From Syntrophomonadaceae bacterium (GTDB taxonomy: Bacteria; Bacillota; Dethiobacteria; DTU022): a DNA stretch of 59,590 nt. The stretch lies in assembly GCA_007121075.1 (NCBI GenBank), contig SKMK01000058.1, positions 1 to 59,590 of the forward strand, read 5' to 3'. Shown here in pieces: positions 16,711-25,859 of this stretch. Under the pieces are notes generated by a model. The model had not been told where the DNA came from and did not search any database. It was given only the letters and a program-made list of their open reading frames with translations. Position numbers and translations under genes: made by a program. The stretch's first letter is position 1, and each line of letters begins with the position of its first letter.

Positions 16711-16735
16711 AAAGGCCCCGGAATACTTCCGGGGC
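16711..16735 (-). terminator. Terminator after aroA
   Basis: GCCCCGGAA and TTCCGGGGC form a 9-bp stem with a 3-nt loop; on the minus strand it is followed by CCTTTTC. It lies 50 nt beyond the aroA stop and insulates the PhnD-like gene. Apart from AT-rich sequence near 16500-16560, which may hold the promoter of that gene, I see nothing else between 16485 and 16783. Confidence 0.75.
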
Positions 16736-16783
16736 TCCGAATGAACTGCTTGCAGCATAATTACGCTCTCATCCAACAACAGC

Positions 16784-18073
16784 CTACAAGGTAAGCTCAT
16801 TTAACAGGTCATAAAACCCGGGCACTGAATTATCCACTGCTTCCGCTCCGCTGATTGTAGATTCACTAGCTGCAAACAGGGAGGCCGTGGCCAGAGCCAT
16901 AGCAATCCGGTAATCCCCATGACTGTTTAATTCAGACCCCGATAGCTGCTCAGCTCCCTTGATTGTCAGCCCTTCCTGTGTTTCTTCTATCGATGCCCCC
17001 ATTTTTACAAGCTCCCGGGTCATATTCTGCAGGCGCTCGGTTTTCTTTGCCCTCAGTTTGGGATCGGCCTTGATTGTCGTAACCCCTTCAGCATAAGCTG
17101 CGGCCACCATTACCGCCGGGATATCGTCAATAATGCTGGCGATCATGCCTTCATCCAGCTCTATCCCCGTCAATTTGCCGCCGCCTTTAACCACCAGGTC
17201 GGCAACCGGTTCGTTGTTATATGCCCGTTCGTTTTGGATGTTGATTTCAGCCCCCATCGTCTTTAATACATCCAAAGCCCCGGTCCGGGATGGGTTGATG
17301 CCGACCTCGTTGATTTTCAACTCTCCGGCCGGGGAAAGAACCGCCCCCAGGATCGGGTAAATGGACGAAGATATATCGCCGGGGATAACCAATTTTTCTC
17401 CGCTTAATTTGGAAGGGCTGCTTAAAGCAATATGACGATCGCTCAGCTGGTTAATACTGGCGCCCAGGTAACGCAGCATCCTTTCTGTGTGATCCCTGGT
17501 GCAGTAAAGATCGGTCAGCTCGGTTACACCTCTGCTGTACAGGGCAGCAGTCAGCAGGGCGGATTTGACCTGGGCGCTGGCAACGGGCAGATTATACTTG
17601 AGGGGCATGAGATCATAACCCCTGATTGAAAGGGGCAGCAGATCGTTTTCGCTTCTCCCTTTGATGGTGGCCCCCATTTCCTGCAGAGGTTCGGTAATGT
17701 TTTTCATATGGTGTTTCTGCAGGTACTGACTGCCGGTAATGGTGGCAAAAAAGGGCTGTCCGGCCAGCAGACCCGTCAGCAGGCTGGCGGCTATTTCTGA
17801 ATTACCTACATCCAGGACATTGTCCGGTTCCTTGAAACCGCGCAGTCCTTTACCCTGAATTTTCACCCTACCAGCTTCTGTTTCATACTCCACTCCCAGC
17901 TGGCTCAAGCAATTCAGGGTGGCCGCCATGTCCCCCGTCTGCATGACTCCTTCAATTTCCACCAGATCTTCCGTTAACGATGAATAAATCAGAGCCCGGT
18001 GGGAAATCGATTTGTCGCCTGGGGCCTTCAGTTCTCCTCCAATTTTTTCCACAGGTTTAATTTTGACATCCAT
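16784..18073 (-). CDS. aroA: 5-enolpyruvylshikimate-3-phosphate synthase
   Basis: This enzyme transfers enolpyruvyl from PEP to shikimate-3-phosphate, the sixth step of chorismate synthesis. Its 429 residues match the family length. Visible motifs are APGDKSISHRALI at the N-terminus (active-site Lys and Ser), DVGNSEIAASLLTGLL (the family has GNSGTT/GNAGTA here), the SAQVKSALLTAAL region, ELDEGMIASIIDDIPAVMVAAAYA (catalytic Asp) and DYRIAMALA near the end. It is a single-gene transcription unit behind a T-box leader, so aromatic amino acid starvation sensed through uncharged tRNA should switch it on. No other shikimate genes lie nearby. Confidence 0.95.
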   Translation of the reverse strand: MDVKIKPVEKIGGELKAPGDKSISHRALIYSSLTEDLVEIEGVMQTGDMAATLNCLSQLGVEYETEAGRVKIQGKGLRGFKEPDNVLDVGNSEIAASLLTGLLAGQPFFATITGSQYLQKHHMKNITEPLQEMGATIKGRSENDLLPLSIRGYDLMPLKYNLPVASAQVKSALLTAALYSRGVTELTDLYCTRDHTERMLRYLGASINQLSDRHIALSSPSKLSGEKLVIPGDISSSIYPILGAVLSPAGELKINEVGINPSRTGALDVLKTMGAEINIQNERAYNNEPVADLVVKGGGKLTGIELDEGMIASIIDDIPAVMVAAAYAEGVTTIKADPKLRAKKTERLQNMTRELVKMGASIEETQEGLTIKGAEQLSGSELNSHGDYRIAMALATASLFAASESTISGAEAVDNSVPGFYDLLNELTL

Positions 18074-18183
18074 CTTTCAAACATCCTTTCCCTTAGTTTT
18101 TATGGCAAACGCCTTTGCCGGCTAACCGTCCTTTTCCCCTCACTTTCGCCCTTGATTCTTGCCGTCCCGGGTGCCTGGAATGC

Positions 18184-18560
18184 AAAAGAGCTTCCGTCCT
18201 AAGGGACGGAAGCTCTGGCTTCACGCGGTACCACCCTGGTTGAGCACATCAAGTGCCCCCCTCCGGTTAGGTACGGGCCGGATCAACCGATTCTGAAAAA
18301 TGTTTTCGGGCTGCCGGGCGCAGCTTAACTGCCCGGACCTAAAAAATACCGGCCGTATACCTTCTTCCTTTTAACGGTGAAAGTTTCCGTCAAAACCTAC
18401 TGACCGGCCTGCACATCCGGTGTTTCAGCCCGCAGCTCCAGGGGGAACTTCAGCTGGTGGTTATACCGCCGGGGCTTGCAGCCTTTGGCCCGGCATCTCT
18501 GTGAGTAAACACTTCCAGCCTACTTTACCCTCTCATAGCTTTTAGATGTCTATAAAATTA
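18184..18560 (-). promoter_or_regulatory. T-box leader of aroA, probable tRNA-Phe (UUC specifier)
   Basis: On the minus strand the T-box core AGGGTGGTACCGCG is present at about 18223-18236. It is followed by a 12-bp terminator (GAGCTTCCGTCC / GGACGGAAGCTC, 18188-18215) with a short T run. Stem I carries the AGTA bulge near its base (AAGTAGGCTGG) and the opposing strand reads CCAGC-TGAAG-TTC-CCCC, which places UUC (Phe) at the specifier position. The pheST leader in this window has the same TGAA-purine-TTC arrangement. Binding of uncharged tRNA would stabilise the antiterminator and allow aroA transcription. Confidence 0.9.
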
Positions 18561-18566
18561 AGCTAA

Positions 18567-18595
18567 ATTATACAACAGGGTTCCGGCTACGTCAA
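18567..18595 (-). promoter_or_regulatory. Promoter of the aroA T-box transcript
   Basis: TTGACG, 17 nt, TATAAT on the minus strand, directly upstream of T-box stem I. Confidence 0.8.
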
Positions 18596-18686
18596 CAGTT
18601 TTTTGAATTTTTATTTTGTATGAAGGAAGCATCGACGGGTTGGTAGAAATTGTTGCCCCGATCCCAAAAATTACATTCCTCGATAC

Positions 18687-19163
18687 TTATATCAACCCGG
18701 CTGCATCAATAGCCAGTTTTACAGCTTCTTCCGCCGATTCGGCTTCGATCATGCCCGGGCCGGCGGACCGGTCCGGCTTTTGAAGAGACCAGCTGTTTAT
18801 ACCGATCACCGGTTTGTTCATTTTCAGGGCCAGGGCTATTTCAGACAGGGTCCCGTATTCCCCGCCAATGGCAATTACGGCATCGGCAGTGCGGGTAATA
18901 ATGGCATTGCGGGCCTCGCCAAGCCCGGTGGCAATTGAAAAACTAAGGTGCCTGTTTCCGAGGCGGTGGTCGCTGCCCGGCAAGATACCAAGGGCATCTC
19001 CGCCTGCTTCGCGAGCGCCTTCCGATGCCGCTTCCATAACCCCGGTACCGCCGCCACAGATCACCGTCCCTCCCCGGCGGGCAACTTCCCTGCCAGTGTC
19101 CCGGGCCAGCTCCCGTTCTTCCTTCGTGCAGTCGGAACCCCCGACAACAGCGATATAAAGCAC
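18687..19163 (-). CDS. TIGR00725-family SLOG/LOG-like protein
   Basis: This is a 158-residue Rossmann-like protein with the nucleotide-binding pattern of the LOG/DprA-like (SLOG) superfamily: IAVVGGSDCT at the start, ICGGGTGVMEAASEGA, GLGEARNAIITRTADAVIAIGGEYGTLSEIALALKMNKPVIGI. The family is common and annotated TIGR00725; its ligand is uncertain, and cytokinin-type LOG activity should not be assumed. The start is GTG with GGGGTGG upstream. It follows yraN by about 30 nt and is the distal end of the large housekeeping cluster. Confidence 0.8.
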   Translation of the reverse strand: MLYIAVVGGSDCTKEERELARDTGREVARRGGTVICGGGTGVMEAASEGAREAGGDALGILPGSDHRLGNRHLSFSIATGLGEARNAIITRTADAVIAIGGEYGTLSEIALALKMNKPVIGINSWSLQKPDRSAGPGMIEAESAEEAVKLAIDAAGLI

Positions 19164-19194
19164 CGCCTACCACCCCGATTCGACCGGTTATAGC

Positions 19195-19578
19195 TCAACC
19201 GGCCAGTATGCCACGAATATGATTTATATTTTCCAGGGCATGGTTCTTTTTGCTGAGCATTACCGCGATAAGATCTAACCGGCAGGGCAGATCGCACCCC
19301 GAAACTGCTTTCTGGTAATAAAGGGCCATCCGTTTCAGGCGGCGCCCTTTTTCAACGGTAATCGATTCTTCCGGTGTGCCGAACGAAAAACCGGTGCGGG
19401 TGCGAACTTCTACAAGGACAACTGTGTCCCGATCCCGGGCAATGATGTCTATTTCGCCCAGCGGACAGCGGTAATTTGTCTCCAATATTTCATAGCCCTG
19501 TTCTTCCAGGTAGGCCCGGGCCACCTCTTCTCCTGTTTGTCCAACCTGCCGGCGAATCCTGGTCAATTTTTGCTCCAT
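19195..19578 (-). CDS. YraN family (UPF0102) putative nuclease-like protein
   Basis: A restriction-endonuclease-like fold of 127 residues, the usual family length. Motifs are GEEVARAYLEEQGYEILETNYRCPLGEIDIIARD and VLVEVRTRTGFSFGTPEESI, which hold the D...ExK-like core (the last residue is Arg here). The family nearly always sits next to rnhB, as here (56 nt downstream). Its biological role is unknown. Confidence 0.88.
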   Translation of the reverse strand: MEQKLTRIRRQVGQTGEEVARAYLEEQGYEILETNYRCPLGEIDIIARDRDTVVLVEVRTRTGFSFGTPEESITVEKGRRLKRMALYYQKAVSGCDLPCRLDLIAVMLSKKNHALENINHIRGILAG

Positions 19579-19634
19579 TTCCGGTACTTAATTTACCTGG
19601 ACTTAAAAGCATCGGATACTGTTAAATAATATTT

Positions 19635-20399
19635 TTAAACCAGGCTGAAAGAGCGGCGGTGTTCCGGGCATGGACCATACCTGGAGATTGCCTCCCGGTG
19701 TTCTGCTGTGCCGTAACCCATGTTCCGATCAAACCCGTAGCGGGGATGTTTTTGGTGCAAATCAAGCATCATTTGATCCCTGCTCACTTTGGCTAAAACC
19801 GAAGCCGCGGCTATGGACATGGACAGGGCATCGCCACCCTTAATGGCTTTTTGTTTAAACGGGCATTCCCGGATCGGAAAACCGTCCACCAGAACATAAT
19901 CAGGTTTCACGTTCAGCCTCTCCAGGGCCCTTCTCATGGCCAGCATAGAAGCGGCATGGATATTTAAGTGATCAATTTCTTCCCGGGAAGCACTGCCAAT
20001 ACCGTAGCAGAGAGCATTTAAAACCACCTGCTCAAAAATCTTTTCCCGGGTCCGGGTCGAAAGCTGTTTTGAATCTTTCAGGTCGTTAATCATTACACCC
20101 GGTTTTAAAATTACCGCCGCGGCAATTACCGGTCCCGCAAGCGGCCCTCGCCCGGCTTCATCCACCCCGGCAACCGCTTTAAAGCCTTTCTTGCTTAACA
20201 GCTCTTCTTCGGCTAGCATTCTGCGCAAACGCCTTTCTTCGCGCTCCCTGTTTTCCTTTTTCCGGTTATATTTTTTTAGAAGATCGGCCGCGCCGCGCCT
20301 GCGGTCGCCCTTTATCAGTTCCTCTTCCTCCGGGCTTAAGTCGCCCTTTTTGTCCAGATAGGCCTTTAATTCAGGAATGGTCATTTTCTGAAAGTCCAC
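19635..20399 (-). CDS. rnhB: Ribonuclease HII
   Basis: This enzyme removes RNA from RNA-DNA hybrids and nicks at misincorporated ribonucleotides. The catalytic acidic residues are visible: VAGVDEAGRGPLAGPV (Asp-Glu), LKDSKQLS, and VLVDGFPI (Asp), plus the C-terminal GFDRNMGYGTAEH. About 70 residues precede the catalytic core, as in the Bacillus enzyme, with a charged helix. The frame is open further upstream into rbgA, but a GTG at 20399 with GGGAGAGG 6 nt before it (or an ATG at 20384) gives the usual length. It lies 25 nt after rbgA. Confidence 0.95.
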   Translation of the reverse strand: MDFQKMTIPELKAYLDKKGDLSPEEEELIKGDRRRGAADLLKKYNRKKENREREERRLRRMLAEEELLSKKGFKAVAGVDEAGRGPLAGPVIAAAVILKPGVMINDLKDSKQLSTRTREKIFEQVVLNALCYGIGSASREEIDHLNIHAASMLAMRRALERLNVKPDYVLVDGFPIRECPFKQKAIKGGDALSMSIAAASVLAKVSRDQMMLDLHQKHPRYGFDRNMGYGTAEHREAISRYGPCPEHRRSFSLV

Positions 20400-20424
20400 C
20401 AGGAACCTCTCCCTATCAACCGGT

Positions 20425-21270
20425 TTACAGGCTAACCCTGCCGGGGGGTGATTCAAGAGTAAAGCGCCCCAGGGTTCCTCCCTGAAAATCGCGCAGCAGC
20501 AGGGCGGCCGTTCTTTCCGTATCAACCTTGCCTTCCGACTGCAGGCAGCCCTGGCTTAAACCGATCTGCACAAAAATTTGTTCTGCTTCACCGGACTCAA
20601 GGCCCGGGTATTTATTAATCAAAAGATCAAATTTTCCTTTTTCAAGGTAGCGCTCGATTAACCACAGGGCGGCATCATGGATGTCCACCCTGCCTGCCGG
20701 GATAGCCCCAACCACGGCCAGCGGAGGGGAGGTTACTTCATTAATCCTGGGCATAAGAATCCCCGGAGTATCTAAAAACTCCATACCAGGCATGATCCGG
20801 ATCCACTGCTTTCCCCTGGTAATACCGGGACGGTTGCCGGTCCGGGTTACCGCTTTGTGGACAAAAAGATTAATTAAAGTAGATTTGCCGACATTGGGAA
20901 TGCCGACAAATATCATTCTTAACGGACGTTTGAACCGGCCTGATCGCATCCGGCTCTCTTCCTTATTCAAGTAATTCATAAGCCGGCTCAAATCCTGCTT
21001 CCGGTGGACACTGAAAGCCATTGCCTCAGCGCCCGTCTTTCGGAAGTGAGACAGCCAGGCTTCGGTAGAATCATTTTCAGCCCGGTCTGCTTTGTGCAGT
21101 AAGACCAGGTGCCTTTTGTTTTCAGCCAGGTCAGAAAAAACTGGATTGCGGCTGCTGTACGGAATCCGGGCATCGAGCAGTTCTATGACCAGGTCGATCG
21201 TTTTTAAATCCTCGCGCAGCTGATTAACAGCCCTGGTCATGCTTCCGGGGTACCACTGGCCTTTACTCAA
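20425..21270 (-). CDS. rbgA: Ribosome biogenesis GTPase RbgA (YlqF)
   Basis: A circularly permuted GTPase needed for late assembly of the 50S subunit. The order is G4-G1-G3: VLLHKADRAE (G4), FVGIPNVGKSTLINLF (G1), NRPGITRG (G2), FLDTPGIL (G3), then the C-terminal RNA-binding part. WYPGSMTRA at the N-terminus corresponds to the WFPGHM motif. The G4 motif is HKAD where NKxD is expected. TTG at 21270 has GAGGTGG 7 nt upstream and overlaps the lepB stop, so the two are translationally coupled. Confidence 0.95.
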   Translation of the reverse strand: MSKGQWYPGSMTRAVNQLREDLKTIDLVIELLDARIPYSSRNPVFSDLAENKRHLVLLHKADRAENDSTEAWLSHFRKTGAEAMAFSVHRKQDLSRLMNYLNKEESRMRSGRFKRPLRMIFVGIPNVGKSTLINLFVHKAVTRTGNRPGITRGKQWIRIMPGMEFLDTPGILMPRINEVTSPPLAVVGAIPAGRVDIHDAALWLIERYLEKGKFDLLINKYPGLESGEAEQIFVQIGLSQGCLQSEGKVDTERTAALLLRDFQGGTLGRFTLESPPGRVSL

Positions 21271-21799
21271 AACTTTCCACCTCGGAATCAATCACCCGGG
21301 CTTCCCAGAGCGGCCAGAAGATAAAGAAAGCCCGGCCTTTCAGGTAGTCCTGGGAAACAAAGCCAACCCGGGGATCCCTTGAATCCATGCTGTTCTGGCG
21401 ATGATCGCCGAGAACAAAAAGGTAACCGGGAGGAACTACTTCCGGACCGTAATCATACATAAAAACGTCCTCATTGAGGTACGGTTCTTCAAAAGGCTGT
21501 TCGTTAATATAAACCAGGCCGTTTCTAATTTCAACCTGATCGCCTTCAACTCCGATCACCCGTTTAATAAAATCACGCCCGGGTTCATATTCGAACACGA
21601 TCACATCACCCGGCCGTGGTTCATCAAAATGGTAGACAATTTTGTTTACCATCAACCGCTCTGTTTCAGCAAGGGTCGGATACATCGATTTTCCTTCGAC
21701 AACGAAAACCTCGAACAAAAACATGCGGATCAGCAGGGCCAGAATTACCGCAATCAGGATAGAACGAGTCCAGTCCCACAGTTCTTTCCACTTACTCAA
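21263..21799 (-). CDS. lepB: Signal peptidase I
   Basis: A membrane-bound peptidase that removes signal peptides after Sec/Tat export. An N-terminal membrane helix (SILIAVILALLIRMFLF) is followed by the catalytic Ser in VVEGKSMYPTL and the catalytic Lys in FIKRVIGVEGD, then box E GDHRQNSMDSRDPRVGFV. At about 180 residues it is a typical short Gram-positive enzyme. Initiation could be ATG at 21808 or TTG at 21799; the TTG has GGGGATGATC placed as ribosome binding site. It lies between rplS and rbgA, as in many Firmicutes. Confidence 0.95.
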   Translation of the reverse strand: MSKWKELWDWTRSILIAVILALLIRMFLFEVFVVEGKSMYPTLAETERLMVNKIVYHFDEPRPGDVIVFEYEPGRDFIKRVIGVEGDQVEIRNGLVYINEQPFEEPYLNEDVFMYDYGPEVVPPGYLFVLGDHRQNSMDSRDPRVGFVSQDYLKGRAFFIFWPLWEARVIDSEVESFE

Positions 21800-21823
21800 G
21801 CAGATCATCCCCGTTACTGAAAA

Positions 21824-22165
21824 TTAACGGCTTTCTTTAATCCTCGCCGATTTACCTTTACGCTTGCGCAGATAGTACAGCTTTGCCCGGTGCACTTTGC
21901 CTTTTCTTATAATATCGATTTTGTCAATTGACGGCGAATGGACCGGAAAGATCCTTTCCACACCAATGCCAAATGATACCCGGCGCACGGTAAAAGTTTC
22001 CCTGGTTCCACTGCCCTGGCGCCTGATAACCACGCCCTCAAAAGCCTGGGTCCGTTCCCGGCTGCCTTCAATAACTTTAACATGAACCCTGATTGTATCA
22101 CCGGGTGTAAATTGCGGCACGTTTTCCTTCGTGTTCCGCTTTTCAACTTCTTTTAACAAATCCAT
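21824..22165 (-). CDS. rplS: 50S ribosomal protein bL19
   Basis: 113 residues with family motifs [51 protein letters not shown] and the basic [17 protein letters not shown] end. It sits at the 30S-50S interface. ATG is preceded by AGGAGG. It follows trmD, the conserved order trmD-rplS. A possible extra promoter with an extended -10 lies in the gap. Confidence 0.98.
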   Translation of the reverse strand: MDLLKEVEKRNTKENVPQFTPGDTIRVHVKVIEGSRERTQAFEGVVIRRQGSGTRETFTVRRVSFGIGVERIFPVHSPSIDKIDIIRKGKVHRAKLYYLRKRKGKSARIKESR

Positions 22166-22197
22166 TTTCCTTTACCTCCTATACAACTCACTGGGTA

Positions 22198-22206
22198 ATT
22201 ATAACA
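22198..22206 (-). promoter_or_regulatory. Candidate extended -10 promoter before rplS
   Basis: The minus strand has TGTTATAAT with no good -35. The 14-nt stretch ATATGTTATAATTA is repeated exactly before the NusG-domain-II gene at about 38262-38275. A small hairpin (AGCAGT / ACTGCT) overlaps the trmD stop just upstream. Confidence 0.35.
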
Positions 22207-22218
22207 TATTTTAGCAGT

Positions 22219-22959
22219 TTAAGACTGCTGCTTTTTTATTTCTTCCAGACATTTTTTATCTTCCGGTAACAGATCGGCTTTTTCCAGGAGGTCGGGGCGC
22301 CTTTCCAGGGTCCGTTTTAGCGACTGCCGCCTGCGCCAGCGGGCAATTTCACCGTGGTTTCCGGACAGCAATACGGAAGGCACTTCCATACCCCGGTACT
22401 CAGAAGGCCTGGTATAATGGGGATATTCCAGCAGTAGTTCGGTAAACGATTCAGCAGAAAGAGCTTCTTCGGCCAAAAACCCGGGCAACAACCTTACCAC
22501 TGCATCAACGACAACTGCTGCCGCCAACTCCCCGCCGGTAAGCACAAAATCGCCAATCGATATTTCCTCATCAACCATGGTGTTGCGAACCCTTTCATCA
22601 ATCCCTTCATATCGCCCGCAGATCAGGATCAGATGCTCCTGTTCAGCCAACTCGCGGGCCCGCTTCTGGTTGAAGGGACACCCCTGGGGCGTTAAAAGGA
22701 TCACCCGGGATTGATCGGCGCCGGAACGGGACTTGAGATCTTCGACCGCTTCAAAAAGGGGCTCCGGCTTTAAGACCATTCCGTGTCCTCCTCCGTAGGG
22801 ATAATCGTCCACCTGGCGGTGCTGATCATGGGTGTAATCCCTCAAATCAACCAGGTTAATTTCCACAAACCCCTGTTCAAGTGCCCGTTTAATCATGCTC
22901 TCTTTAAAGGGACCATCCAGGATGCCCGGGAAAATGGTTAACAGGTCTATCTTCATCAT
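22219..22959 (-). CDS. trmD: tRNA (guanine-N1)-methyltransferase
   Basis: This enzyme methylates G37 of tRNAs, preventing frameshifting. It has the SPOUT deep trefoil knot with [37 protein letters not shown] and the C-terminal [30 protein letters not shown]. The start is ATG at 22959 (or the adjacent ATG at 22956) with GGGAG upstream; the frame is open further into rimM but that part lacks conservation. Conserved order rimM-trmD-rplS. Confidence 0.96.
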   Translation of the reverse strand: MMKIDLLTIFPGILDGPFKESMIKRALEQGFVEINLVDLRDYTHDQHRQVDDYPYGGGHGMVLKPEPLFEAVEDLKSRSGADQSRVILLTPQGCPFNQKRARELAEQEHLILICGRYEGIDERVRNTMVDEEISIGDFVLTGGELAAAVVVDAVVRLLPGFLAEEALSAESFTELLLEYPHYTRPSEYRGMEVPSVLLSGNHGEIARWRRRQSLKRTLERRPDLLEKADLLPEDKKCLEEIKKQQS

Positions 22960-22972
22960 TTTAACTGCTCCC

Positions 22973-23497
22973 TTATAAATCAAGCATTCCTTCCGGCAGT
23001 TCTACTACCAGTATTCCCTGCGACAGGTCAACCCGCCTGATAAATTCTTTTACGGCCGGAATTAAGCTGGCCTTGTCTTTCTCACCGGCCCGGGCAATCA
23101 CAATCTGATCATGCCCACCACTCGGAATTACCTCTGCCACCGAACCTAGAAACCTGTTTCCGGTATCGTATACCTGCAGTCCTTCAAGTTGATCGTGGTA
23201 ATAAGAATCTTCCGGCAGGGTCAATCTTTCTTCCCTCGGAATCCTGACCAGGCTGTCCCGTAGTTCTTCCGCCCCGTCCCGGGAATCAATTCCCTGGAAC
23301 TTGACCAGCCAGTAACTGCCGTGGACGGATGCTTTTTCCACCACATGTTCCCGGCGCCTTGACTTCTGCTCCAGTTCCACCTTGTCCAACAGGTGGACCC
23401 GGTCCGGGAAGTCGGAATAAGGATATACTTTCACCATCCCTCCTGTTCCGTGCGGTGATAGAATTTTCCCTATAACCACATCATAAGCGTTGATCAT
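22973..23497 (-). CDS. rimM: 16S rRNA processing protein RimM
   Basis: A 30S maturation factor that binds uS19. It has an N-terminal RimM beta-barrel ([27 protein letters not shown]) and a C-terminal PRC-barrel ([39 protein letters not shown]). Its ATG overlaps the khpA stop by four bases (ATGA), indicating translational coupling. 174 residues is the usual length. Confidence 0.95.
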   Translation of the reverse strand: MINAYDVVIGKILSPHGTGGMVKVYPYSDFPDRVHLLDKVELEQKSRRREHVVEKASVHGSYWLVKFQGIDSRDGAEELRDSLVRIPREERLTLPEDSYYHDQLEGLQVYDTGNRFLGSVAEVIPSGGHDQIVIARAGEKDKASLIPAVKEFIRRVDLSQGILVVELPEGMLDL

Positions 23498-23724
23498 TGC
23501 ACTATTTCCACAACAACCTTTTTGCTTTCTTTAACAGCCGCTGCATTGACAACAGTCCTGATTGCCTTGGCAATGCGCCCCTGCTTGCCGATCACTTTCC
23601 CCATGTCGCTTTCAGCAACCCTGAGTTCAAGAATAATCAGCCGATCACTTTCAACCTGCTGGACATCAACTTGATCCGGCTCATCAACTAAAGCGCGGGC
23701 TATATGCTCCAGTAGTTGCTTCAT
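23494..23724 (-). CDS. khpA: KH-domain RNA-binding protein KhpA (YlqC)
   Basis: A 76-residue single KH domain starting MKQLLEHIARALVDEPDQ, with the nucleic-acid-binding GKQGRIAKAIRTVV loop (GxxG as GKQG). KhpA partners with KhpB/EloR and influences cell elongation and division in Gram-positive bacteria. ATG at 23724 has GGGAGG upstream; an earlier in-frame codon lies inside rpsP and is not used. The position between rpsP and rimM is conserved. Confidence 0.93.
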   Translation of the reverse strand: MKQLLEHIARALVDEPDQVDVQQVESDRLIILELRVAESDMGKVIGKQGRIAKAIRTVVNAAAVKESKKVVVEIVQ

Positions 23725-23746
23725 TAATACCAACCTCCCTGTTGTC

Positions 23747-23992
23747 CTACTTACCAAGGCCGGCTTTATCAAAAAGGGCCTTGACCGTACTGGAAGGCCT
23801 GGCTCCCTTGGAAAGCCACTGTTGAACCTTTTCAGTGTTTACTTCGAAAGTTGTCGGTTTTGTAGTGGGATTGTAGTAACCGATTTCTTCGATAAAGCGG
23901 CCGTCCCTCGGATAGCGGTTATCGGCAACCACGATCCGGTAAAACGGTTTCTTTTTTCCTCCCATTCTCTTTAACCTGATCCGTACTGCCAA
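23747..23992 (-). CDS. rpsP: 30S ribosomal protein bS16 (TTG start)
   Basis: About 81 residues: [41 protein letters not shown] is the classic S16 core (here noted in pieces: [14 protein letters not shown], then [14 protein letters not shown]). The family N-terminus begins just before AVRIRL, and a TTG there (23992) is preceded by GGAGGTGA at ideal spacing. The frame stays open 32 codons upstream, but that part is not S16-like. It follows ffh by about 120 nt. Confidence 0.96.
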   Translation of the reverse strand: MAVRIRLKRMGGKKKPFYRIVVADNRYPRDGRFIEEIGYYNPTTKPTTFEVNTEKVQQWLSKGARPSSTVKALFDKAGLGK

Positions 23993-24110
23993 GCGGTTCA
24001 CCTCCAATGATTTATGATGCAGCATCTTTTGGCTGCTTACAAGCTGACTGTCTATATCAACCGGAAATATTTCCGGGACATTCCGCATTTTAGCTGCTCT
24101 TCTCTTAAAC

Positions 24111-25460
24111 TTAAAAAGGAAACCTCTTTTTCATTTTTTTCATTTTCTTGCCCATGCCTTTCTTGCCCGCCGCGTTCATCTGCTTAAACATTTTTTGCAT
24201 CTGGTTAAACTGGTTTAACAGCCTGTTCACATCCTGGACAGTAGTCCCACTCCCCCTTGCGATCCGGCGGCGCCGGCTACTGTTCAGGATGGAGGGATTA
24301 TAACGCTCCTGCCGGGTCATCGAGCTGATTATGGCCTCAATCCTTTTCAGGCTGTTTTCATTCAATGACATCTGTTTAAGCTCTTTGGGAATATTGCCTC
24401 CCTCAGGAAGCATGTTCAAAATGTCATCCAGGGAGCCCATACTGCGCAGCTGGACCATTTGATCCCTGAAATCTTCAAGGGTAAACTGCTGCTGGCGCAG
24501 CTTCTTTTCCATCTCCCTGGCTTTATCCTGGTCAATGGTCGCTTCCGCTTTTTCAATCAGGGACAGCACATCGCCCATGCCCAGGATCCTGGAAGCCATG
24601 CGGTCGGGATAAAAAGGCTCCAGGGCCTCGATCTTTTCGCCAACTCCGACAAATTTGATCGGGCAGCCGGTTACCTTACGGACCGACAGGGCGGCTCCGC
24701 CCCTGGTGTCGCCGTCAAGTTTGGTCAGGATCACCCCGCTCAGTCCGACCGCTTCATTGAATGAAGCGGCGGCATTGACGGCATCCTGGCCGGTCATGGC
24801 GTCCACTACAAGCAGAACTTCATCAGGTTTGATATTATTTTTGATGGCGCCGATTTCGGACATCATTTCATCATCGATATGCAGGCGCCCGGCGGTATCA
24901 AAAATGACCACATCGGATCCTTCCCGGTCAGCCATTTTCAGGCCTTCCCGGCATATCTCCACCGGGTCTGACTCCAGGTTGCTGTAGCATTTTTCGCCAA
25001 TCGATTCGCTCAGAACTTCGAGCTGCTTGACTGCCCCGGGCCGGTAAATATCGGCTGCCACCAGGAAAGGCCTTCTTCCTTCCCGGCGGAGGTGCGCGGC
25101 CAGCTTGACTGCGGTGGTTGTTTTACCGGAGCCCTGCAGTCCCACCATCATTACCCTGGTGGGCCCTTTGCCCGGACCGGCCAGGGCGCTCTGCGTGTCA
25201 CCCATCAGGCTGGTCATTTCTTCATTGACGATTTTTATAACCTGCTGGCCGGGGGTAAGGCTGCTCATAACTTCCTGTCCTACAGCTCTTTCCCGGACAG
25301 AATTGACAAATTCCTTAACCACCTTAAAGTTAACGTCAGCTTCAAGGAGGGCCAGCCTGATCTCGCGCATTGCCGCGTCAACGTCTTTTTCAGTTAATTT
25401 ACCTTTACCTTTTAGCCGGCGAAACGTATCTTGCAGTTTTTCAGCCAGGTTGGAAAACAT
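24111..25460 (-). CDS. ffh: Signal recognition particle GTPase Ffh
   Basis: The protein part of SRP, which targets nascent membrane proteins to FtsY. It has an N domain, then the G domain with [16 protein letters not shown] (G1), [13 protein letters not shown] (G3), [13 protein letters not shown] (G4) and [13 protein letters not shown] (G5). The Met-rich M domain follows, with [22 protein letters not shown] (SRP RNA binding) and a basic Met-rich tail. 449 residues is the usual size. It forms a unit with ylxM. Confidence 0.98.
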   Translation of the reverse strand: MFSNLAEKLQDTFRRLKGKGKLTEKDVDAAMREIRLALLEADVNFKVVKEFVNSVRERAVGQEVMSSLTPGQQVIKIVNEEMTSLMGDTQSALAGPGKGPTRVMMVGLQGSGKTTTAVKLAAHLRREGRRPFLVAADIYRPGAVKQLEVLSESIGEKCYSNLESDPVEICREGLKMADREGSDVVIFDTAGRLHIDDEMMSEIGAIKNNIKPDEVLLVVDAMTGQDAVNAAASFNEAVGLSGVILTKLDGDTRGGAALSVRKVTGCPIKFVGVGEKIEALEPFYPDRMASRILGMGDVLSLIEKAEATIDQDKAREMEKKLRQQQFTLEDFRDQMVQLRSMGSLDDILNMLPEGGNIPKELKQMSLNENSLKRIEAIISSMTRQERYNPSILNSSRRRRIARGSGTTVQDVNRLLNQFNQMQKMFKQMNAAGKKGMGKKMKKMKKRFPF

Positions 25461-25475
25461 AAAATCTGTTCACTC

Positions 25476-25823
25476 CTACTTTTCATTGCTCAAGCGCAGA
25501 TCGGCAATAATTTCTTTCAGCCGTTTCAAATCATGCGCCTTCAGATCCTCCCGGAGCAGTAAATCATCCGCTTCGGCCAGCAGTTCCTGCTGCTCGTTAA
25601 AAAGCCTGTACAGGCCGAGCTTCTCTTCCAGGTTCTCCATGGATTCAAGGGCCCGCTGGATAAGATCATAAACAGCCTGCCTGCTGGTTTCATACTCGGA
25701 AGCAATTTCAGCCAGGGAATAATTCTCGCTGAAGTATAAATGCAGGGTTTCCTGCTGGCGCCTGGTCAGCAGGGGACCGTATATGTCATATAAAAGGTTA
25801 ATCCTGTTTAATTGATCGAGCAT
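25476..25823 (-). CDS. ylxM: YlxM/UPF0122 helix-turn-helix protein
   Basis: A protein of about 115 residues with a sigma-70-region-4-like helix-turn-helix (LLTRRQQETLHLYFSENYSLAEIASEYETSRQAVYDLIQRA). It is conserved just upstream of ffh and thought to act with SRP, binding nucleic acid. ATG at 25823 follows GGGGTGG; a GTG two codons earlier is possible. A perfect 13-bp palindrome covers the region from the predicted transcription start to the ribosome binding site. Confidence 0.92.
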   Translation of the reverse strand: MLDQLNRINLLYDIYGPLLTRRQQETLHLYFSENYSLAEIASEYETSRQAVYDLIQRALESMENLEEKLGLYRLFNEQQELLAEADDLLLREDLKAHDLKRLKEIIADLRLSNEK

Positions 25824-25828
25824 TTCCA

Positions 25829-25858
25829 CCCCTGTAAAGTAAAAATACTTTACAGGGG
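25829..25858. promoter_or_regulatory. 13-bp perfect palindrome at the ylxM-ffh transcription start
   Basis: CCCCTGTAAAGTA, 4-nt loop, TACTTTACAGGGG. On the minus strand it starts just after the -10 of the promoter below, and its 3' arm includes the GGGG of the ylxM ribosome binding site. It could be an operator, or a 5'-terminal mRNA hairpin that hides the ribosome binding site. Confidence 0.7.
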
Positions 25859-25859
25859 G

